From: Cercis canadensis
Taxonomy: Eukaryota > Streptophyta > Magnoliopsida > Fabales > Fabaceae
DNA: 64,000 nucleotides
Direction of reading: 5' to 3'
Assembly: GCA_003255065.1 (NCBI GenBank)
Contig: QAOA01008434.1
Coordinates: forward strand, 120,018 to 184,017
Below, piece after piece: positions 21,206 to 36,761 of this stretch; the first letter of the stretch is position 1; each line of letters begins with the position of its first letter. The position numbers were made by a program, and so were the translations under genes. The notes under the pieces are model-generated. The model did no database searches and was not told the DNA's origin. It saw nothing but the letters and a program-made list of their open reading frames with translations.

Positions 21206-24200
21206 TCAGAGATGAGCTATCTGCTGTTTCATAGATCGTAATAACTTGGCTTTTGATTCACACATCCTAAAGAATTCCATCAATACTTTATGCTTTCCAG
21301 TCACCATTTTCCTTGCAACATCAGCAGGACTCCAAGACTTCAGTGATTGAGAGATACGATTTCCAAGTTCCGAATCATTCATGGAGGAAATAAATGTTTG
21401 TAGAATGTGAAAGACCTTCCCAGGCCCATCACTCTGCCCATTACTGCGGAGAGGGAAAAGGATGTCTTCCAAATGCTCATCCTCGGGTCTATTCTTCCAT
21501 TCTCTTAGCCATTTCATAACCTCCTCTACAATGAAAGATAAATGCTGGACAGAATCAGCGATTGTCTGAGCTAGATTTGAGCTGGACTGATCTACTAACC
21601 CACTTTTCTTCTTCCTTTTACCAGATGGAAGTGATGATCTCAGACAAGACTGGATTACAAGTCCATGCCACGCCAAAGGTTCCGTAACCAACCGAATCAA
21701 AAGTTGAACATCATTCCAAGGAGTGCAAAGCTGTGGCTCCATCGACCTGACCTTCTCTAAAATATATGTCTCCAGCAAAGAATCTAAGATGGACCAAGTA
21801 CGAGGCTTCCATCCATTCCCATCTGGTTGAGCAAGTTCATGGGAACTCAGGCTCCATGCATTTAAGAATACAGTGAAACTCAACCAGTCTATCAAGTTTG
21901 ACCCAAAATCCTGCAACAATTTTTTGCATATACAGTAACTTCTCAAGGAATAAGCAAGTGTAAGATTAATCAGTCATCAATATACTTTAACAGAAAGTAG
22001 CATAAAAGACACAGAAATCATACCACGGAAGACCTTTCACCACTAGAAGAACCCACTACGACTTCTATAGCTTCACTTAGAGAATATCCCAACATTTGTG
22101 CATATCGCTCAAGCAACAATTTCAGCTCTGAGGATATTTTCGCTGGAACAGAACCATTGACCTCCGCGTGCTCCTTTATTGATGCTGAAGCACTTTGAAT
22201 AGAGAGGTGGATCATCCGCGGAAGTAGGGATTTCTTCTCAATGACTCTCCGGAAACTTGTCTCTCTGTCCTTTGTCTGGTTATAACAAGTAGGGAAGGAG
22301 GGGAGGGGAACATAAAAAATTTATAGTTAAGTTATTTATTGAAACAAGCATAATATACCAGCCACAATGTCATTAAGGACAGAATTTCACCTACCAAGAT
22401 TTCTCTAGGACAATAGGAAATCCCTTCAAAGGGCCCTGAAACAGATGCCAACTGTCAACTTAGTTCAATGGAATTATTACTAAACATAGAATACATTGAA
22501 ATATAATACCGAATCATAATATGAACCTGTAAAGATAGGAATAACAATGGGTCAGTTTATTACAAAAAAGCCTCTCCATTCCCATCCCACTTGAGTATCC
22601 CAAATCCCAAATGAAGATTTATTTGTTTTCCCACCCTGTCCTTCCTCAAAATAGTTATCCAATTCCAATTTGGTCCACCCAATTTACTCTGAAGTGGGAT
22701 AGTTGATCTGACACTCGGAGAAAAATTCTTAAATCTTACAGATTTTAAAATACTAAATAGATTACAAAGATACAATTAGAAGAACATGCCTCTGATATAG
22801 TACTCAAAACCCCAAAAAATAAAATTTAGTTTCACTAATTTTACACTGCATATATATAATTGAAAGAGAACATATTGGAATATATAATCTAGTTTGTACT
22901 GGATATGGGTACCAAGGGTCAAACCTCATTCTCATTCCAAGCCTCAAACAGTATCACGTTCAAATCTCATTCTTGTGCTAAATCCTCATAAATAGGTTTC
23001 ATTGGGTTTGTATGGGACTGCTACCCAGTTGAGTTATTACAGACAGGAAAAACTAGTATATTTCTGTCAGTTGTGAAGAATAATTTGCCAAACTAAGTCA
23101 AACTTTTTGTATGTGCCTCTTTTATGTGATCCAAGTGGTCTTAAGTTTGATCACTGGCACACCCATTCTTATAATGAAACTTAAAATTTTAGCACAAGAG
23201 AGCATAGACTAGTGGTTTGGCCACACTTCAAGCTCAAAGGAATTTTAGGTCACATGATATGTTATAGATTTAAAAAAAGGCCATTCATGCGCTTTCACCT
23301 ATCATCTAGAAATATTAGGTACAATGGTTCAGTTAAAATATTAAAGGCAAATCATCACCTTTACTTCCCATTACTTTTGCTTTAAGGCACAAAGCCAATT
23401 TAATTTCTTAATTTTTTTTTTTACTTTCCACTCTTTTTGGTTTCTTCTTTTTATTTCTTCCTTGTGCTAATATATTTTGCAGTTGTTCAGAGTTCAGAGT
23501 ATAAGTAGAATGTTATATACTGCTGCTAAATAACAGGCTTACAAGATGTATTGCTTCTGACCAGGAAATATGACTGACAGACTGACCTAAAAGATAATTT
23601 TTTTCTGAAGTTGGCGTCCACCAAGGACGTGTCTGCAAGTCTTCATTGAAGGTCAAAGACTTTGACCCAATCTCATTAGAGAGCTCAAGGAAGTCCATTC
23701 CACATTTCAAGCTTTCAAGAACACCCTAAGAGAATATGCATCCATTATATTTACCATCATAAATATTAACAGAGGTAGTCAGCTATAGTCAATGTTGCAA
23801 GACATGAATTACCTCCTCTTCTTCAATGTTATCTGCCTTCTGCTTTAGCTGTAGAATGGGTGTTTCAATCCTTGCCACTAAATATTGACCAGAGCGTTGC
23901 AACCGTTCTTTAAACTGCACAAACTCGATCACCTGGAATATAATGTAAATCATACCCCAGTTAAATAAACTCCAGTATCATTTTTTTTAAGTATTATCCT
24001 GGAATTATCATGGATAAAAGAATATAATCACATGTCATATTATTCACATTTGATGTGTATATCTTATGTGTTACTGCATTGAACCATCTCAAACTAGGCA
24101 ATAAATGAGCAGATGCCCTGTTCATATTCTGAGTACGTGAGGTACTCTGGTCAGAGTACAACAATGGCCAGATCCCCACAAGTTTTCACCCCAGGTACAG

Positions 24201-27200
24201 TAGTAACTTGTTAGTTAACAGGAAAGCTTCCCTGATATTTTTGACAAAAGGAATCACTTCACACACAGAATTCTAGCACAATTATGGGCCACCTCTACAT
24301 CAGAGAATGATGTGTAAAACTTGAAAGCTAATCACAATATTATGAATACTTTAACCCCGAGAAGTTATCAATCATTTTTCTCAGAAAAAATTTGCTAACT
24401 GAGGCAAGTAATTTACTCTGAGAATTTTTCTTTTTCTTTTATATTTTTACTGTTATAATCTCCTCAAAGATAAAGATGGTGATTAAGCATTGTTTATCTT
24501 GCATGTTAGGTTTGGAGAAATCTTTAAACGAAAATAAGCATACAATTTTGAATACATGCATTCATACACCAAGTATAATGTACTTGCAAAGGAAAAACTC
24601 CAGAAACTATAAGAACTCAAATATACATACTTTTGAGTAATTTCTATGGCGATAAGCTAGAAATGTTAGATCTGCAGATTCTCTAAAGTGATCGTCCATA
24701 AACTTGATATAATCCTTAAGAAGACTGTTTAATTCTACCCACAATGGGGATACCATCATGTAAGGCAAAATGTGATGAGAAACAGTTTCCATCAAGATAT
24801 TCTTGACATCCAATGATTTATACCTGAAAAGAATAAAGAAGGTGCTTTACATGGAGAGTGGCAAAGAATTCTTTAAGGAGCGTGAATAAACAACCAGCAT
24901 TGAGCATGTGATAGACACTAGGCTCGCGGGTAATCCAAACAAAGTAAAACTAAATGAATTTAATTACTTTACCATTCATATGCCACTGGAAGAGCACCAA
25001 AGTGGGAAAACAAGTGCAACAGCAAGATCTTATATTGCGACACATATCTGCAAAAGAAGAAGAGACATGCATAAGTTATTTCAAAGAAAAAGGCTCCCAT
25101 CCAAAAGCAGCATAAAAGCTTAATTCAAGATCTGCTAGTCCTAAGCAAACCATCTGATTCTCCAAAGCTTGTAGTTTTGGAGAGGTAAGTTGAGCACAAT
25201 ATGCCGGAAGTGACCAAAATGGACATCCACCAATCCTTAGAAAAGTAACCATGCATTACACCACGTTAATAATAGGGATTTTCCTCAGTATTGCCCCATG
25301 ACCAAATAATTAAAATAAACCATTCAGATTGAGCAAATTACATTAGTACTCCATAGATTTCAGTCGCGATGGTATTACTGTAAAATACAAAGTAATACCA
25401 TACAGAGCAAGAACACAAGATTTACATGGTTCACCCTTCTCTAGGGCTTAGTTATATGCATAAGCCAAAGCCACCAGATTCCTATAGCTAACTTCTATAG
25501 TGATTATATTAACCCAAATCCTGTTCAAAAGAATTTATGAAACCTTAACCAAAGGAAAAAGAAAAAAAAAAAAAAAAGCTCCTTGTTAAATAAGGAAAAA
25601 TACAGACAGAAAAGTCCTAATTCACAAGGAAGTAGAAATGCTATTCCAAGAATGAAACTGAGACAAATCCCAACAGTTTCAACTTTCAACAGGATATTAA
25701 ATTCTGGATGATAAAGCTTAGTTCTTTACATGTTTTTATACTGTCATCTTATGATCAAGTTAATCCTGCAGTAAGCAGGTTTTTAAACATGTTCATTCAC
25801 AAATACATAGGACAATATATAGACACAAAAAAGCATAGACCAGATGCAATGCATGTCAGAAAGATATGCTCTGGTTTGATTCTATGTTTCCTCAACTTAA
25901 TGTATTTGCATGTAAAATGCCAATATAGAGTACAACATGATTCCTGACCTTCGTATTGCCAAGCCAAACTCCAAAACCATAATTGCCTCTGTCAAATAGC
26001 CAAAATTCTTAGTGCGCCAGAATAACTGCACCAAACATAGCATAATACGTCAGTCATGGCCACAGAATCCATATAGAATTTTCAAAAGTCATAACATTGT
26101 AAGTGACACATGTAACACAAGTACTATACAAAAACTAAAAACAAATAAAATGAAGGGATTAAATTTGCAACCAAAATAATTGTCGTTTGGCTATTATACC
26201 AATTAAGTTGAGAAACAAAGAAATGCCCTCATTCAGGATTCTCTTACCCCCATCATATATTTCATTAGTATCATTTAATATGACAGGCCAACAGGGCCGG
26301 TCCTAGATTCACTTATTTAAAAGCAAGATACCAACCTTCCCCTTCCTTCCCCTTCTTTGCATTACAAGTAAAGATTTCATTGTAGAAAGAGGAAAAGTTC
26401 TAAGGATAATCTTCTGAAAACATAACAGCAGAGAGGGGAGAGTATTCCTAGATCTACATCTAACAACAGAAACTACTGAAAAAAATTCACCGTAAGTCAA
26501 GGTCCATCTAATTCAGTAGCTACAATTCAGCTATATGATACTTATACATGACAAATCAGACTGGAATTTTTTTTTTTTTTTTAATTCAATAGACAGGCTG
26601 CCATACTTAAGCTAGCCATATATGTCAAGGCACCGAGTTCAACATTTCTATTATTACACTCACAAAGTCAACATCAAGTCACAATAATTTTATCCACCAT
26701 AAAGATATTGCTGCAAGATGCTGTCCATCCCATCTCACCCCAGAAGGGAAAAGGAAAGCAGCTTATTCTGAGCAGAGTTCACAAACCAATTTATTATCAG
26801 ACATTCTAACTCTCAACTTCATTTTAACTTATTTTTCATGTCAAGAAAAACCTTGCTTTCACCAGGATCCATTTTCAATTGCAAGATTTCATGAACAATA
26901 CTTTGTTGTTTTCTTTACAAAATAAATCAAATGGAAATTGTTCAAGAACCCATCCCCAGCTGAAACTACAATCAACAAAATTTCAAAAGCTGATGGATAG
27001 GAATTTTAGTGGAGAAGAACATTTGGCCTCAAGGGAATAGTGTGAACAGAAATAGACTGCATTTGTGTTTCTCTTTAATCAAGCATGATCTTAAGAACAG
27101 AAAATTGTTTTGAGCACAATAAGCCCCTACCTCTTCCTGCCAATGCCTTTATGTAATAAAAATTAAATTATAAAATCTGCTTGTATGTCAGTTCAAAGAA

Positions 27201-30200
27201 CTCCTCACTCCGACCAATCTGTGCTCTAATGATGAGAGTCTCATCTAGATCCTCTGAACAAGGAAAAGCATGATCTAGTCTTGTCCATCCACAGACTCAA
27301 AGCACAGTTCCATAAATGGGTTTTCATAGTGAAAAATCATAATTTATAGTTTTATACAATTAAATAAAAAAAAAAAAAAACTACTGAGATCAAAATTATT
27401 TTGTGCCCCCTAGACTACATATGAGGACCTGTATACTTTTCTTCATAAAAAGTCTCCAAACATAAGCCCCTACCTCTTCCTGCCAATGCCTTTATGTAAT
27501 AAAAATTAAATTATAAAATCTGCTTGCATGTCAGTTCAAAGAACTCCTCACTCCGACCAATCTGTGCTCTAATGATGAGAGTCTCATCTAGATCCTCTGA
27601 ACAAGGAAAAGCATGATCTAGTCTTGTCCATCCACAGACTCAAAGCACAGTTCCATAAATGGGTTTTCATAGTGAAAAATCATAATTTATAGTTTTATAC
27701 AATTAAATAAAAAAAAAAAAAAACTACTGAGATCAAAATTATTTTGTGCCCCCTAGACTACATATGAGGACCTGTATACTTTTCTTCATAAAAAGTCTCC
27801 AAACATAAGACTCCCCTTTCAAGTGATTGATACATGACATTTGATGAATCTAATGCTCAATGGCATCCTCCACTTTTATAATTAAAACCTTAAACTTGAT
27901 ATAAGATATACAACTTAATCAATATTTATTATTTTAACTGTGCCAATTAGCATTTTCCTCATCCCAGATATCATAATTAATGACTAATCAGCAAGTTGTT
28001 CATTACACTATAATCCTTATTTTGGAGGAAACGAAAATGAAAACATGCAAGCATTTTGTTTTAACAGTATATTACCAAAAAAACAATACAAAGACATAAT
28101 TTTACCAAGCACTAAGACATGAAAATTAATCCAAGGCAAGTAGGGAATGCCCAAGAACAAATTATAAATATCAAGTATTGACATATGAAATGATATCTTC
28201 TAAAAGGATATAGCAAAAGCACTTATGATTCAGAATCCTCAAACAACTAAACAGGTAAAAGTATATCGACCTTCTTAGGTGAAACATACACTCTCAATTT
28301 TTTTAATAAAAGTTGCATTTTACAGTCTCCTTTTTCTTTTTCCCTTTTTATTCGGTTAGGCTGTGTGAAATTTCATTTGTAGATAATCCAGTATAGTACC
28401 TGACAATGATCTAGGGATCCGTATGTAGAAAAAGGAAAAAAGAAAACAGGGAAAAAAAAAAGAGAGAAACTATAATAGTAGTCTAAGAAAACTTTCAACG
28501 TGATTTTGCAAATGTGTCCAAAGAATGGATACATAAAATGTAATATGGCATACCTGAACGAGCACATTGCATGTCATTGACAGAAGCTCCTCCCCATGCA
28601 TGTTCTCCTGTGGATCCAAGTCCTTTGAAAGTGGAAGGCTTTTGCAATACATTTCAGCCATTTGAATAGAAGAGACCTCAAGTTCTGGGCACAAATACAA
28701 TTAAGCTTGTGTAAATTAGGTAGCCACGCAATAATGATGCTCAGGCTGTGTCCAATAAACCACAAACTCAGATCTGAATAAAGTTTTTGTTTTACCCCCC
28801 AATTCGAATCTCAAGAAAATAACATGATTTAATACAAAATCTAAACAAGTTGGGGTGAAACAATAACTATTTTCAGTTTTAAGTCTTGAAAGATCCATTG
28901 GATCCATTAGATTGAAAAACAAGCAAATCATAGGAATACCCAGAAAAATAATTGAATAATGAAATAGTATATTTATAAATTATTTACAATAATGGGAGAC
29001 CCACCACTTTCAGACAGCTTGAACATGTGTCCCATCAATAATTGTTGAATTTTAAAGAGGGTTATAGACTGCCCAAGTGTCTTCGTTGGTGTTGTTGATA
29101 AAGCACCACTGTTTTTCATTAACTTCTCCAAAAGCTCTGTCTTCTTATCAGGAATCAACACTTCAGCAAACATCTCTACATCAGACGTAAAGCAGGACAA
29201 GTGACCAAACCTGTGACCATAAAACAGAGTTCTTAATCAAAAGATTTGTTAAGCTGCATTTTTAGGAACACTTTTTCAACAAGTAACCAAATTAGCCAAC
29301 CTAGAGTTGCACATATATGCTAAAACCTCTATGAGAGAGAGAAAGAGGGGGGGGGGGGGGGNGGGGGGGGGGGATAAAATAACTCAAAAAATTCTCCAAA
29401 GAGCATCAATTTGATCAAGAATAGCTGCCATGAATAAAGAATGTTAAGACTGATGCAACCACATATATTATACAAACAGAAGTAACCCCTCAAGAAGCAT
29501 CAATGGCGTTGAACAACAGGCCTCATCATGTTAAACATAAGTTGGATAAGCATATCCTCATATTAGACGGAAAGAACTTCATCACAAATGGCTAAATACA
29601 AAGTTGAACTTGAATGTGCAGCACTGCAACTACCAAATCAGTGAACCTCAAATGGACAAAAGCCTAAAATTAACTCCCATTTTGGATTTTCAAAAAGGCC
29701 TTAGCCAATGTGCCCTTTCTTACAAGCCCCCTTCTCAGCCACTGCACATGAACAATATAACAAAGAAGAAGCAAAGATTGGAAGAATGATAGGTTACGTA
29801 TTACAAGATACCTGCCAAAGTATTGGACAACAGCATCAATTAAATTGTCATCATTCCCCTTTCCTCGTAAGTGCTTCCTTCTTTCAATTTCTATAGTTGC
29901 CAAGTATGTACACCTTACAGAATTATTGATGTTATCTGCTTGTAATTTCTGTATAAAAGCTGACGCATCTGATATTCGACTATCAAACTGCGTTCACATT
30001 GTGCATGAATCAAATTCCATGCTAAAAGTAGTAAACGGCTGCTTCATGCATAACTCACTGACAAAGTAAAGACCATAAAAAGGTTAAACACTCACCAGTT
30101 CATCTGTCAGGTGCGAAATCTTGCAATTAATAAATTTTGGGGGATGAACAGGATCATTAACTGCCTCATCACACCAAATGCTGTCATCTTCCAGCAAACA

Positions 30201-33200
30201 GCCTAGATAGTGAAGGAAACACTCCCAGTCATCTGGGCTGCCAAATCAAGAAAACAACATCAAAAGTAGGAAAAGGCAAGCCAAAAGGAATTAGTACCAT
30301 CAAAAACAAAAAATGACGAATGGAATTTAATCCTGGAAATAAACATTTTAAAAATCTCTAGACAATAGAAGGAGGAGTGAACTTTAAATGACCACCATGG
30401 TGATAAATTGAATACAAGTTTTCATATTTTGTTCAAAAGAGAGCATAAAACAGGAATAAAGCAAAAAGGAAATGAAAGATTAGCTGGCACATATATGTGC
30501 ATCCAAACGGAAATTAGCATCACTAAAATTAAATTATATTGAAATCATGTCTGTGCCTCACAGAAAAAGCCACATAAAAGTGACTTGTAACTTTCTCTAC
30601 AGATGCCTAAGTAAATTGCATCTAGTTGGATCACAAAGGCTCTTATGCCACTCAAATCAAAAGTAGACATCTGTATATTCAACACCTACAACAAAAGAGA
30701 TCTTTTTAAGGTTCTAGACACTGAGAATGAACGAGAAAAAAAATACCAGCCATGTACGATTCATAGTTTTTCAAGTTTATTACACATGTGAATTAGGAGG
30801 CCAACTCTAGACATTGTGAGAGAAACATAGGTAATGAGATAAATAATTCCCACATTTCATGGAAGAAAATTAAGTCCTAAGTTATCACTTAATTCACCAG
30901 TATTCAGCAGGGAGGAACATTACACTATAATTATATTACTTTTGTTTTGACTATGAAACATCTATTATAAATGTTTAGAAGCTTCCTAATCGCTTCCTAG
31001 ATTTCGCATACTTATTTTTAATGGTTGAAACTTTAAATGCACAAGCCAATAAAATGAATGGAAGAAGTCAAGTATACACTACACTAAAAAGTGAACTGAC
31101 ACAATTTCTGATAGCATAGTAGGGCATATTTGAACATTTGCAGGAAACCCAGTTATTTTCCCAGTATACCCATATATCCACCCGCCCACTCTCTTTCAAA
31201 CACACAGAAATATGCGTACTTGTAACAACAGAACAAATAAAAGCACATTGTTTACTAAGTTTACAATGGGTAAGTTGCAGGAAAGCAAGAGCCATGGGCT
31301 CATAAATCTCCTAAGATTTCACTCCTTCAGAGCCATATTTAAAAATTTAAACTTATATCTGGACACAACCATAAATTCTTAGAGGATCTGAAAAATGAAG
31401 CTTCTGGATAAACCAGATCTAGGCATTTATGCTCCATTAAAAGGAGAAAGGGCGGGGGGAATTCTAGCCAGATTCAGCAAAATAACTCCCAGAAGACATA
31501 TGAGATGTGCTTCATATAACTAGGAAATGAAAATCTCCAACAACCTCCAAGTCGGTGAATCTTGTAACATAACTTTTCTACAGTCTAAATTTTACGGTGA
31601 CCAAACCCTAGACAAAGATTTAATTGCAAAAACTAGAAGAGGAGGAAAATTTTACTGAACAACAAAATATTACATCTCAAAGAAAGAAAAAATAATATTG
31701 ACCTATATAATAGAACAAAACTCCAAAACTACCAGAGCAAGAAGAACAATAGAATTTTAAAACAAAAACAATAAAAGTAAGTCATGAGACATCATGATTG
31801 TAAGTTACATGAAACTACCAAAACCACTCTTACCCATTAACAACAACCACCATTTGCTAATCTAATGTTTTGCAGTATTATGTCTAAACATGGAGTAAGT
31901 GTCCAAATGCATACCTTGACTCTAGTATTTTCTGAAAGATATCGGCAGCAGCAGCATAGTCACCTGCCCGAGCAAGAAGTCTCCCCTGTCAACTTAAAGT
32001 CAAAGTATACAGGTTGATGAGAAAAGTCAAAGAGAAATGAGAACAACACTCCACATGGTTGCATGATGAATTATAGACCAAAATTCAAAACAGTGAATAG
32101 TTCCGTACAAAATTTCACTTATTCTTGATATGACTTCATGCACATGAAGAAACAAAGAGAAAGAGAGAGGAGCCTGATAAGCTAGAAGCATAAAGGAAAT
32201 CCAAAAAAGCAACCTAAAAACAGAATTTATCCTCCCTAAGATAATTACTATTAACAGTTCAGCAGACACCACACTTAAAGATCTCTCTTGGGATTAGACT
32301 CAAACTCTTAAAACTTCTTAAATTTTGACATTTTTCCAACAGACAAAGGGAATTAATTTCTAACAGGGATCCCATGTTCTTTCAGAAACCAGACTAAAAC
32401 TGTCACCTTGGTGGTTAAACTTTGGAGCTGTGTTAATGTTCTCATAAAGATGGTATCTAATCAAATCAAAGATAATAAAGAATCAACTTCCAATATGGAC
32501 AACCATGTAGGGCTACTTTAATTTCAAGCCAAACTCAACCAAAATAAGTTCGTTTCAGACAATTTCAGATAGTTGATAAGGTCTTCTCACATATTGTGAA
32601 GCATACCAAATATCAACATTTACAAATGGAAGTGTACGTTCAGTCTCACTAAGTCATCATGAGCTCTTTCAATACCATGCTTCTGTTATCTTGTTTACCA
32701 TAAACAACTAATATAAGATCATGACAACTATCTCAACACCAAGACCAAGAGCAACATTACAGAATTTTTGGGTTTACCGAATCCCTTGGAGGAGGAAAGC
32801 TGAGGAATACAGACTATACTTTCCTAGTATTAGTTGTTTTAACCCAGTTTCTCTGTAGAATGAGAATATAAAATGTTTCTTGGAAAATGTATGTTACTGA
32901 GGATGCTGAGATTTTCTAAGTCGTTTAGCAGTTGTCTGCTTCTTGTTCAAAATTATTCTTTTTTTTTCTAACTAAAAAAGCATCTACATCTTTCAAGCTT
33001 CAATAAAGGCTTGGTCAGGCAATCGCTAGCCCCCTCCCCTTTCTCTGTTTTGGGCCATCAGTTTGCCTCAAAGAATGTCACTCCCCATACTAATCTGCTT
33101 TTAATAGTGCACAATATCACATTTCTTCCTTTAAACCCAGAATCTATATGGATCGCATTATTGTTGACCCTTAAATAATTTTGTTCTGCAACATCAAACA

Positions 33201-36200
33201 TAGCTTAACATCCTCCCACATATCAAGCTCCCCATGTTAAATGAAGGACCATTTTCTAGCTCCCTTTATAACTTAAAATGAAATAGAAAAGTCTAAATGC
33301 TAAATGGAACAAGAAGAAAGCTCTTCAAAGTACCTGTATGCGTAGCTTATCAACTTCAATCATCAATAGTGATCCTAATTTCCCAGAGAGGATTTCCAAA
33401 GCATCCCCATATTTAGCTTGCTGTTCCAATATGGAAATGTATACCATAAGAGCTGCAACAAATTTTTAAAATTTAAGACAAGTATGATCTGTTTAATGTC
33501 AAAACAGAATCTTTATGGTTTGTCCATAACAGATAAGTAAGAAAAATGTAGATCACCTTCAGGCTCATGCAAACCATGTGAAGCAACATGTTTCTTAAGT
33601 AAACCTTCAGCTAAGAGTAACAGCTTCTCTCCCCCATTTCCGCAGAACACCTATCAGGAGTCCAGTTGCAACATAAGTGATTGAAACAAAAAAAAAAAAA
33701 AATCAAGCTCAACATAATAATATAAGATATTCAAAAGCAAACCAGTCAGTGGGCTATTGTTGAAAACTTTAGTTTTGTCGATGTAATATAGTTTTCATTA
33801 CAAGTTGACCATGTTTTAGAGACAAACTGGAAATAGGTTTCTGACATGAGTATCAGCCAAGACTTCAGTTCACAAATAGATCAATACGTTACCCATTTAT
33901 TGATATTGACTACAATTTCTCCCCAACTAAAGTTGATAACATTGCAACACACCAAGAAAGATTGATAGCAATGCAAGCCTTATTTTTGTCAAATATTCTT
34001 CAGTGTCCAGAGAACATGACTTTTTTTTTTCTTTTTGGTCCAAGGATCCCGCTGTCGAAGCAGAGAAGATGACTTTTACACAGCCTTAGCATTATTCATA
34101 TTAATGGCAACCATCTAGTTTCTTCCATTGATACCTTGTAGCCATGCATATATTTCTACATCCTCATTATAAATGGGACTACAACTTTCCAAACCTGAAA
34201 CCAGATCAGATTGTTGAGCTGCTGCAACCATCAACAGGTTCGATCTCGGCTCTGGTGACCCGCAGGTTTTGGGAGCAAACTGAACTGCATATAAAATGTC
34301 CTCTTAAAAACTAATGAGTTTCCTTGCAAATGTTTTGACTTAATTATATCTGGTATATATTTCAAATTTTATGCAATCATTTTTTGCTCTTTTCAGATCT
34401 TGGTTGTTCTTACTTCTTCATATAATTATGTTACCAGGCAATAAAGAAAGCACATTCCATAACTGGTACCAATTAGAATTTACAAACTTTTTTTTTTTTT
34501 TACCAATTTGATCAGGAAAAAAAAAAAAGTATAGAACCAAGATATACTCATTCTTAATTACCCAAAAACTTTACCGTCCAGCACTTCTTACATGCTAGCT
34601 AATAAGTATTAATCAAACAAAAAGCAATCAATCATATCTCACAAGTCCAGCTAAAACACAAAGAGAACAATATTACTTGCATCATTCATGATGTTCTTGG
34701 TATATGTTATATTCTTGTATGATAAAATTATATTAACTTTCTAAGTCATATTCCTTCATGAGATGCATTCAGCATCGAAACAAACACTGACACAAGATGC
34801 AACATGTAACTTATTAAATAATGGGAACAAGAAGTGGCAGTAAAAAGCAGCTAGAACCTGTAATTGGATACTACAAACTGCCCAAACCAGAAACCTTTCT
34901 TCTCCAACAAGTTTGTACATTTTTATAGCTGTCTGCCAATCACAAAATATGCATGTGTAAAATTATTCTGATTGTCCACAAATAACATAGCAGGCTAGCA
35001 GCAGATGCCTTTGAAAGAAATAGAGGATCTACAAGGACAATGGAAAACATGCAAACCTGTTGCTGCTTCACAAATGAGTACTCGCGAACATAGCAGTTGA
35101 ACAGCCCCATCATTAATTCCAGATTATTTGGGAATTTACCACAAGCATGTTCATAACAGCTGGTAGCCAAGTCCACTGATTACATAAAGAAATTTTAGAC
35201 ATTCAAGAACAATATACATAAAAGAAGATCACATCAAGGAGGAAACAAGCACTGACAGTGATCTAGTCGTTGGAATACTATCTGCAGTGTACTAAGAGTA
35301 AGATCATCCATCAAAAGGGAATCATTTGCATACAACAGCTCTTTGGCATTTAAGCAAACAGATAATGCTTCCTCAGGTTTACCCATTCTCTCCAAAATAA
35401 GAGCTTTGAGTGCCTGCAGTACAGATGATTTCAGGTAACTACAACAAACTTTGGACTATGACAGGTAAATAGGACTATAAATTTCACATATATAGTGCAA
35501 GGCTAAACTTCATTCTAGAAATGCAGCCCCTAACCAAGCCATAGTTACAGATATTTTTATAAAAAAATTCTATAATGAAGTGCTGGCATCTAGACAAGAA
35601 AAATAAAAGCAGAATATTAAAATGAAAGACGAGTGCGTGATACTAATATGATGGAAGTTAAGCACGGAACTAACAGACAACCTACCCAACAAACAGGGGA
35701 GAAATTCAACAAACAAAACACAATGTATCTACACCTAAATCATTCCAAGAAATCCAAAATAAGAACCCAACAAAGAGAGGAGCTGTTGAACCAAAAAGAA
35801 CTAACCCAAATTAAAAATTACACTCATTGCTCTGATATTTGCAGCTAGTTATTACCACTCCAAGAAATCAAAAACAAGAAAGGAGAATAAAGAAAGGGCG
35901 CAAAACAGAGGAGCAATTCAAGGAAACAAATATAAAACTAATTTCATAGATATCTACATCTAAATCACTCAAAGAAATCCAAAGTAATAACCCAATGGAT
36001 AGAGGAGCTATTCAACCAAAAAGAACCTGACCCACATTACAGATAACATTAATTGCAGTAACATTTTGTAAGAAATGAAGAACAAAAAAATGACAATTAA
36101 GAAAGAGAGCGAGTATAGCAAGTGAATTCGATCTTACAAGAGCATAGGGAGAATTGGGATGCTTAGCGAGCAGTGTCGTAATCTGCTTAAAAGCGTTCTT

Positions 36201-36284
36201 GAACTGGCGAGAATCAATGGCGTCCCATATGGGTCGTACCTTCCGCTCTGGAATTCCACCAGCTAACCCAAACTTGGACGCCAT
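21206..36284 (-). CDS. NAA25: N-alpha-acetyltransferase 25, auxiliary subunit of NatB, 1012 aa, 19 exons
   Basis: Exons (minus strand): 36284-36138, 35413-35257, 35175-35057, 34932-34858, 33650-33557, 33452-33334, 31985-31915, 30237-30096, 29987-29812, 29210-29005, 28684-28554, 26025-25949, 25047-24973, 24823-24631, 23932-23813, 23725-23587, 22435-22395, 22275-22024 and 21910-21206. All introns are GT-AG and the phases close to 3039 coding bases. NAA25 anchors the catalytic subunit NAA20 to the ribosome; NatB acetylates nascent proteins starting Met-Asp, Met-Glu, Met-Asn or Met-Gln. The N terminus MASKFGLAGGIPERKVRPIW and the following TPR-like helices (DLATSCYEHACGKFPNN, GRLLARAGDYAAAADIFQK, AVVQYFGRFGHLSCF) are diagnostic of this TPR/MDM20 family. 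The length fits plant NAA25. Introns are unusually large: 2528 bp (26026-28553, with a recent tandem duplication), 1677 bp (30238-31914) and 1348 bp (31986-33333). Small errors at the shortest exons (41 and 71 nt) are possible. Confidence 0.95.
27121..27806. repeat. Near-perfect tandem duplication, unit 343 bp, inside NAA25 intron 11
   Basis: Copies 27121-27463 and 27464-27806 both begin AAGCCCCTACCTC and end CTCCAAACAT. By eye I find one base difference (T at 27184, C at 27527); even the 15-A run inside the unit has equal length. It is either a very young duplication or an assembly duplication. The unit has no coding content. Confidence 0.9.
29346..29373. repeat. Poly-G run with one N, in NAA25 intron 9
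   Basis: About 28 G in a row follow a GA-rich tract, broken by N at 29362. Its length is unreliable. It is intronic between NAA25 exons 9 and 10. Confidence 0.8.
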
Positions 36285-36761
36285 TAGAGATGGAGAGAAT
36301 ATTAGTTCGGATTCAAAATCAACTCAACAGCTACAAACAAGAATATTGTAGTTTCCGTAACACAAGCACTTTGAATGAGGAACACAACTGGACAAGACCA
36401 AGACTATCCAAAGGGAACTGCGAAACCTAAAGAGTGTTACTTTGGAATTTGGAGGTAGGTATACTGAACTAGTTCAAGTGTTTAACTGCAAACGATTCCC
36501 TAAAGATACTTCCTTGCTTTTTTCTTGGTTTCTTGGTTTCTTGGTTTCTTGGTACGGGCTCTTTTTGGGCCATGGATTTGGGCTTAGTGAGTCTTATTAG
36601 TCCCAATTCTATGGATTCCCAACTCTTGGTTTGACATGTCGTTTAGGCTCATATAACAAGCTCTGTCATTTATTTATGATTTCAATCTAATTAGGCTATT
36701 AAACGCAGGAATAATCAAAGCTTGCGTGTCGTAAACATGGGTGAGACCGGGATACTATTTC

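Noticed and set aside
27121-27806. CRISPR-like or phage-like direct repeats
   Set aside because: Plant intron; only two long units with no spacers, so a simple tandem duplication.
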